Source: an uncultured Lachnospiraceae bacterium
GTDB taxonomy: Bacteria; Bacillota; Clostridia; Lachnospirales; Lachnospiraceae
Direction: 5' to 3'
DNA: 57,413 nucleotides
Assembly (NCBI GenBank): GCA_944383325.1
Contig: CALWPC010000041.1
Location: 1-57,413, forward strand
Every line of letters begins with the position of its first letter. Within the stretch, counting starts at the first letter, position 1. The notes beneath the pieces were generated by a model, which did not search any database, was not told where the DNA came from, and saw only the letters and a list, made by a program, of their open reading frames with translations. Both the position numbers and the translations under genes were made by a program. Shown one piece after another: positions 54,159-57,413 of this stretch.

Positions 54159-56123
54159 CTATTTTACTGCGATTTTTACGGTTATGGGTCTCCAATATTT
54201 TCCAACAAATCTTCTATTTACCTTGTCAGATTCTACAAACTCTTTGCACTCGCTAACCGTTATCACAAAAGTATGTATTATATTAAAATTCTCATCAGAC
54301 TGTAGTTGTTTTGAATACTCTTCAGAATACTCCTTTATGCGGTACTTCTCGCCCGTACTCTTCATACCAGACAAATTCATCTCCCAAACAAATTCATCAT
54401 TGGCTCTGAAAATGATTCTTTCCACAAAGGCGTCCAGTAATTCTTCGCTCACTTTATTCCCAGTTAAATCAACATAAGCGGAAAGTCTCTCTTGAATCTT
54501 CTCAAGGTTGAGCTGAGCACTATTTTCTCGTGCTTCTTGCATATGCAGGTCTTGGATTCCACGTTCAATCTCTGCCTTGTTCTCCTCAAGTCGATGTGCT
54601 AATTTCTTGCACATATTCGCATCGATGTCCCCTGCCAACTTATCCAGATATAAATTCTCTATCTGTGTGTCCACCTTCTCCAGTTCCTTCTGAAGGTCTA
54701 GCAGGCTCTTTCCATTTGCTTTTTGTATTCTGTGCTTCTTAGATTCTTCAAGAAGTTTCAAAGTATATAAAACTTCTTCTCTAGAATCACCAAAGACATA
54801 CTCAAAGACTTTCAATGACATTAGCCACATCTTCATCTCTGACACAGGCTCCAAGTTACACTGATTAGGTATCTTTGCAAGTCCATTTTTCTCCCTATAC
54901 TCAGGTGATTTATCATTAATTTGCCATCTGCCAGTATAGCGAAACTGAGCAGGTTTCCCGTTCCTAGCTGTATGAAGATACTGAATACTTCGGGAATAAC
55001 CACACTGGCAAAAACTTTTGTTTGCAAGAACGTCCTTTGCAGGTCTCAGCCCGTTTTTCAGATTGCCTTTTTCTGAATAAATAAATTGTGACGCTCTGCC
55101 AGTACGGATCTCGTAAGCCAACCACCAGACCTCTTCAGAGACAATAGGTTCCCAATCGCCTTTTATCAAATTACACTTTGCAATCAATTCTCCTTTCTCA
55201 TTATAAACGTCTTCCCTAATTGGCTCAATGTGAGTAGAAACCTTCTTTTTCGCCATAGTATCGACCACCTTAAACTTTCCATACAGCATATATCCCATAT
55301 ACTTTTCGTTCTTCAAAATGCGAATAACCTTTCCTGGAGTCCAACGTAAGTCTCCTGCCGCAGTTTTATACCCATGCTCAATAAGATAATTTGAAATTTG
55401 TCCACTCCCCATTCTCTTTTCAGCATCAGGGTGTGTATATAACTCAAAAATTTTCCTTACAGTAAGACTATCGATAGGGTGAATAATCAAAGTGTCTTGC
55501 CGTTTATCCACTTTTTTATCCAAAATATAGCCAAATAAACATGATATGACTAGCTGACCACGCTTTCGGTATGACTCGACCCCATTATTTACACGGGTGG
55601 CAGTCCGCATAGATTCTCCTTGTGCCATTCCTGCATCAATCGCCAAGCGTAAAATATCCACTTCGCTCATATTATAAGTCCAGTAGGGTCCATCCAAAAT
55701 CAGGACACCAATACCATATTCCTTAAAGACACGAATATAGCGAAATAAGTCTTCTATATTTCTTGCAAAGCGACAGGTATCCTGAACAATAATAATGTCA
55801 AACTCTCTGCGTGAAGCTGCATCAACCATTAAATTAAAGGCAGTCCTATCCGTTGCAAGTCTTCCAGATATTCCATACTCCGTATACTTATGGCGTTCTT
55901 CCAAAGTGAAATACGCATGATTTTCTATCATGGTATCAAGACGGTCTATCTGGTTTTCCAAAGCAACTTTCTGCTCTTCATGATTGGTTGATTCTCTTGC
56001 ATAACGGGCAACCCTCAGAACTCTGGTAGTATGAAGAATGTCGTCAAATGAACATTCTCTAAAGTAATCAAACAAATTCATATTTCTAATTTGTTCTTCA
56101 GTATATAATGCTCTAATAGACAT
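54159..56123 (-). CDS. Large serine recombinase
   Basis: A site-specific recombinase of 654 aa, likely the integrase of the element. The resolvase catalytic domain (about 35-180) has the nucleophile Ser45 in RYARESTNHEEQ, then YTEYGISGRLATDR and QDTCRFARNIED. The recombinase domain (about 200-310) has GYILDKKVD and RILKNEKYMGYMLYGK. A reduced zinc-ribbon-like part (SFCQCGYS) and a C-terminal coiled coil (about 470-560) follow. The start at 56123 follows GGAGGTGA and overlaps the stop of the small upstream gene. Confidence 0.93.
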   Translation of the reverse strand: MSIRALYTEEQIRNMNLFDYFRECSFDDILHTTRVLRVARYARESTNHEEQKVALENQIDRLDTMIENHAYFTLEERHKYTEYGISGRLATDRTAFNLMVDAASRREFDIIIVQDTCRFARNIEDLFRYIRVFKEYGIGVLILDGPYWTYNMSEVDILRLAIDAGMAQGESMRTATRVNNGVESYRKRGQLVISCLFGYILDKKVDKRQDTLIIHPIDSLTVRKIFELYTHPDAEKRMGSGQISNYLIEHGYKTAAGDLRWTPGKVIRILKNEKYMGYMLYGKFKVVDTMAKKKVSTHIEPIREDVYNEKGELIAKCNLIKGDWEPIVSEEVWWLAYEIRTGRASQFIYSEKGNLKNGLRPAKDVLANKSFCQCGYSRSIQYLHTARNGKPAQFRYTGRWQINDKSPEYREKNGLAKIPNQCNLEPVSEMKMWLMSLKVFEYVFGDSREEVLYTLKLLEESKKHRIQKANGKSLLDLQKELEKVDTQIENLYLDKLAGDIDANMCKKLAHRLEENKAEIERGIQDLHMQEARENSAQLNLEKIQERLSAYVDLTGNKVSEELLDAFVERIIFRANDEFVWEMNLSGMKSTGEKYRIKEYSEEYSKQLQSDENFNIIHTFVITVSECKEFVESDKVNRRFVGKYWRPITVKIAVK

Positions 56124-56311
56124 CAAATCACCTCCTTTCCTGACCACTCAGCTGAGGCGTTCTTCTCATACGCATTGCTATCTTTCAATAGTTTTTTCGC
56201 AATAGTATAGGTCTCCCCGTCTATCAAGTTTTCTTCGTACAATTTTTTTAGAAAAAAATTAATTTTGTCTGACGATTTAACATAACTGGTTTTTACTGTG
56301 TGCTTCTCCAT
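56123..56311 (-). CDS. Small SHOCT-like protein upstream of recombinase
   Basis: A 62-residue protein. The segment INFFLKKLYEENLIDGETYT followed by IAKKLLKD resembles a SHOCT-type short helical pair (L..L...GLI...EY...K..LL). The stop overlaps the recombinase start (TGATG), so the two are translationally coupled, and it may be a partner or regulator of recombination. GAGAGGAG lies upstream of the ATG. The family call is tentative. Confidence 0.7.
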   Translation of the reverse strand: MEKHTVKTSYVKSSDKINFFLKKLYEENLIDGETYTIAKKLLKDSNAYEKNASAEWSGKEVI

Positions 56312-56515
56312 AATTACGCACTCCTCTCTTGCAATTTGAGAAGAGTACGCCGAACCCACCCCTCCAGAAATGAAAACCAACATCCGCTCCTGCCGCATAC
56401 CAACTTGGGCTTATGTCAGCTACTTAAGGCTGTGTGCAGTATCGCTCAAAAATGTGTTTTTCTCTGCCAGAAAGGAACACCACGGGTATTTTGGAAATAC
56501 CATGCCCCGAAAGGC
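56312..56515 (-). other. Intergenic region between metallophosphoesterase and SHOCT-like gene
   Basis: A 204-bp gap with no supported gene. Short minus-strand frames exist but lack ribosome sites. I see no clear terminator; a promoter for the recombinase pair must lie here, but no pair of hexamers is convincing. Confidence 0.35.
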
Positions 56516-57055
56516 TCATACCCGCCCAAATAAACTTTGGGTAGTTGATACCAATTCTTTAAAGGTAATAGGCGTGTAGCCATGAAGCATACATCCTGCA
56601 TTTAACGCCCGTGGCAGTATCTTCATATATTCATATGTAGAGTCTTTGCGGTTATGGATATGACCGTAGATGTGCCATGCACCTCTATGAAACCCTTCCC
56701 ATTCTGCAATGGGATAGTGGCAAAGGATAATACGCTCTGTGCCGTCTTTCACGAACAGGATTTTATCCACGGACACAAAATGACTCATAGCGTCCGCATC
56801 CTTCAGCAAATGCCCATCATGATTCCCGACAATCAGGTGTTTAATACCCGTAAGCTGTTTCAAGTACCATGAGGGGCTCTTCTTGGACTTATGGCATAAA
56901 TCTCCTAAAATATACACATTGTCATGAGGGCGAACCCTAGCGTTCCAGTTCGCAATCAAAGCTGCATCCATTTCGTCCACAGTCTCAAAGGGTCTGCCAT
57001 CAAGAGAAATTACATTCTCATGTCCCAAGTGCATATCTGCGATATAGTAGTTCAC
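56516..57055 (-). CDS. Metallophosphoesterase
   Basis: A calcineurin-like phosphoesterase of 179 aa with the metal-binding motifs IADMHLGHEN, GDLCHKS, VGNHDGH, LCHYPIAEW and GHIHN in order, so it should be active. The start is probably a GTG after GGGAGGTG, two bases past the stop of the upstream recombinase; an in-frame start a few codons earlier would overlap it. Such proteins are common cargo on Clostridial and phage elements. Its substrate, perhaps a nucleotide or phosphodiester, is unknown. Confidence 0.9.
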   Translation of the reverse strand: MNYYIADMHLGHENVISLDGRPFETVDEMDAALIANWNARVRPHDNVYILGDLCHKSKKSPSWYLKQLTGIKHLIVGNHDGHLLKDADAMSHFVSVDKILFVKDGTERIILCHYPIAEWEGFHRGAWHIYGHIHNRKDSTYEYMKILPRALNAGCMLHGYTPITFKELVSTTQSLFGRV

Positions 57056-57057
57056 AA

Positions 57058-57413
57058 TTACAAAGCACCTCCCATTTTGCACAGTTTATAATAGGAAGTT
57101 TTCTTCAAGCCCAGAAGTTCCATTGCTTTTACGGAGGTTATCTCCTTGTTTATCACTTGTGTCCTGACAGACTCCCAGTTCTCAGGATACTGAACCTTCG
57201 GTCTTCCAAATTCAGTACCTTTTGCCATTGCACAATCGATACCTTCTCGCTGACGCTGACGGATCTTGTTACGTTCTTCTTCAGCGATACTTCCTAAAAC
57301 TTCAATCAGTATGTTGTTGACCATCTCCAATACCCACGCCTGTTCTTCTGGGAAGTCAATAAGCGTGGTCGGGATATTCAGAATCTTCACTCGGACACCC
57401 ATTTCTTTCAGGC
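57058..57413 (-). CDS. Serine recombinase, resolvase/invertase type (partial)
   Basis: The reading frame is open to the right edge, so the N-terminal catalytic part is missing here. Visible are the end of the resolvase domain (GVRVKILNIPTTLID), the long E helix (IRQRQREGIDCAMAKG), the hinge GTEFGRPKV and a C-terminal helix-turn-helix (ITSVKAMELLGLKKTSYYKL). This is the Tn3-resolvase or Hin layout. It sits upstream of the metallophosphoesterase and is probably co-transcribed with it. Confidence 0.9.
   Translation of the reverse strand, partial: LKEMGVRVKILNIPTTLIDFPEEQAWVLEMVNNILIEVLGSIAEEERNKIRQRQREGIDCAMAKGTEFGRPKVQYPENWESVRTQVINKEITSVKAMELLGLKKTSYYKLCKMGGAL

Larger units (their letters stand above)
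53890..57413. mobile_element. End of an integrative element with serine recombinases
   Basis: The segment from near 53.9 kb to the right edge is visibly more AT-rich than the rest of the window. It encodes a large serine recombinase, a small upstream partner, a metallophosphoesterase and part of a second serine recombinase. Such gene sets occur at the ends of integrative elements in gut Clostridia. The left limit is approximate and the right end lies outside the window. Confidence 0.65.

Noticed and set aside
1..57413. CRISPR array
   Set aside because: I saw no series of regularly spaced repeats; the only close direct repeats are two copies of a 14-mer near 54 kb.

Overview
The window is a chromosomal segment of a Firmicute, most likely a Lachnospiraceae-type gut Clostridium. 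This rests on gene content, on strong AGGAGG-type ribosome sites, on TTGACA/TATAAT-type promoters with 17-bp spacers, and on roughly balanced base composition over most of the window. Nearly all genes lie on the minus strand and are transcribed right to left. The only clear plus-strand gene is a cold shock protein at about 17.4 kb; a small membrane ORF at 41.5 kb is a second candidate.

Left part (1-17.2 kb): housekeeping. A minus-strand rRNA-type promoter and leader point to an rRNA operon just beyond the left edge. Next come two tRNA-Ser genes with their own promoter, ispD, tsaD, rnz, a small zinc-ribbon protein, and the rimI-tsaB-tsaE group (t6A tRNA modification). An FMN riboswitch with its terminator precedes a riboflavin ECF transporter gene (ribU). 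An L,D-transpeptidase and Tex follow. The aspartate-family group (ACT-domain protein, homoserine dehydrogenase, a phosphoglycerate-mutase-like putative homoserine kinase, aspartokinase) has a leader carrying a possible attenuator. A PdaA-like deacetylase and a multi-pass membrane protein end this part.

Middle (17.7-31 kb): a glycan-degradation operon. It holds mannonate dehydratase (uxuA), GH31, GH42, GH29, GH95, a CE15-like esterase and GH2. None of the encoded enzymes has a visible signal peptide, so they should act in the cytoplasm on imported oligosaccharides. The set of alpha-xylosidase/glucosidase, beta-galactosidases, two fucosidase families and uronate enzymes would suit fucosylated, galactosylated, uronate-bearing plant glycans. 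No transporter or regulator lies next to it.

Right-middle (31-49.5 kb): a small alarmone synthetase, a histidine kinase/response regulator pair, two GT4 glycosyltransferases, a TVP38/DedA-like membrane protein, VanZ-like protein, sugar nucleotidyltransferase, CE4 deacetylase, class II aldolase, lipid kinase, NAD synthetase, Hsp33, methyltransferase, DUF1540 protein, thrS and glmS. Much of this concerns the cell envelope and stress.

Right end (49.5-57.4 kb): an uncharacterised three-gene module (putative PD-(D/E)XK-type protein plus two small proteins sharing a C-terminal motif), then a CpsB/CpsC/CpsD tyrosine phospho-regulation trio closed by a terminator. After a repeat-rich, AT-rich gap comes the end of a mobile element: a large serine recombinase with a small upstream partner, a metallophosphoesterase, and a second, partial, invertase-type recombinase running off the right edge.
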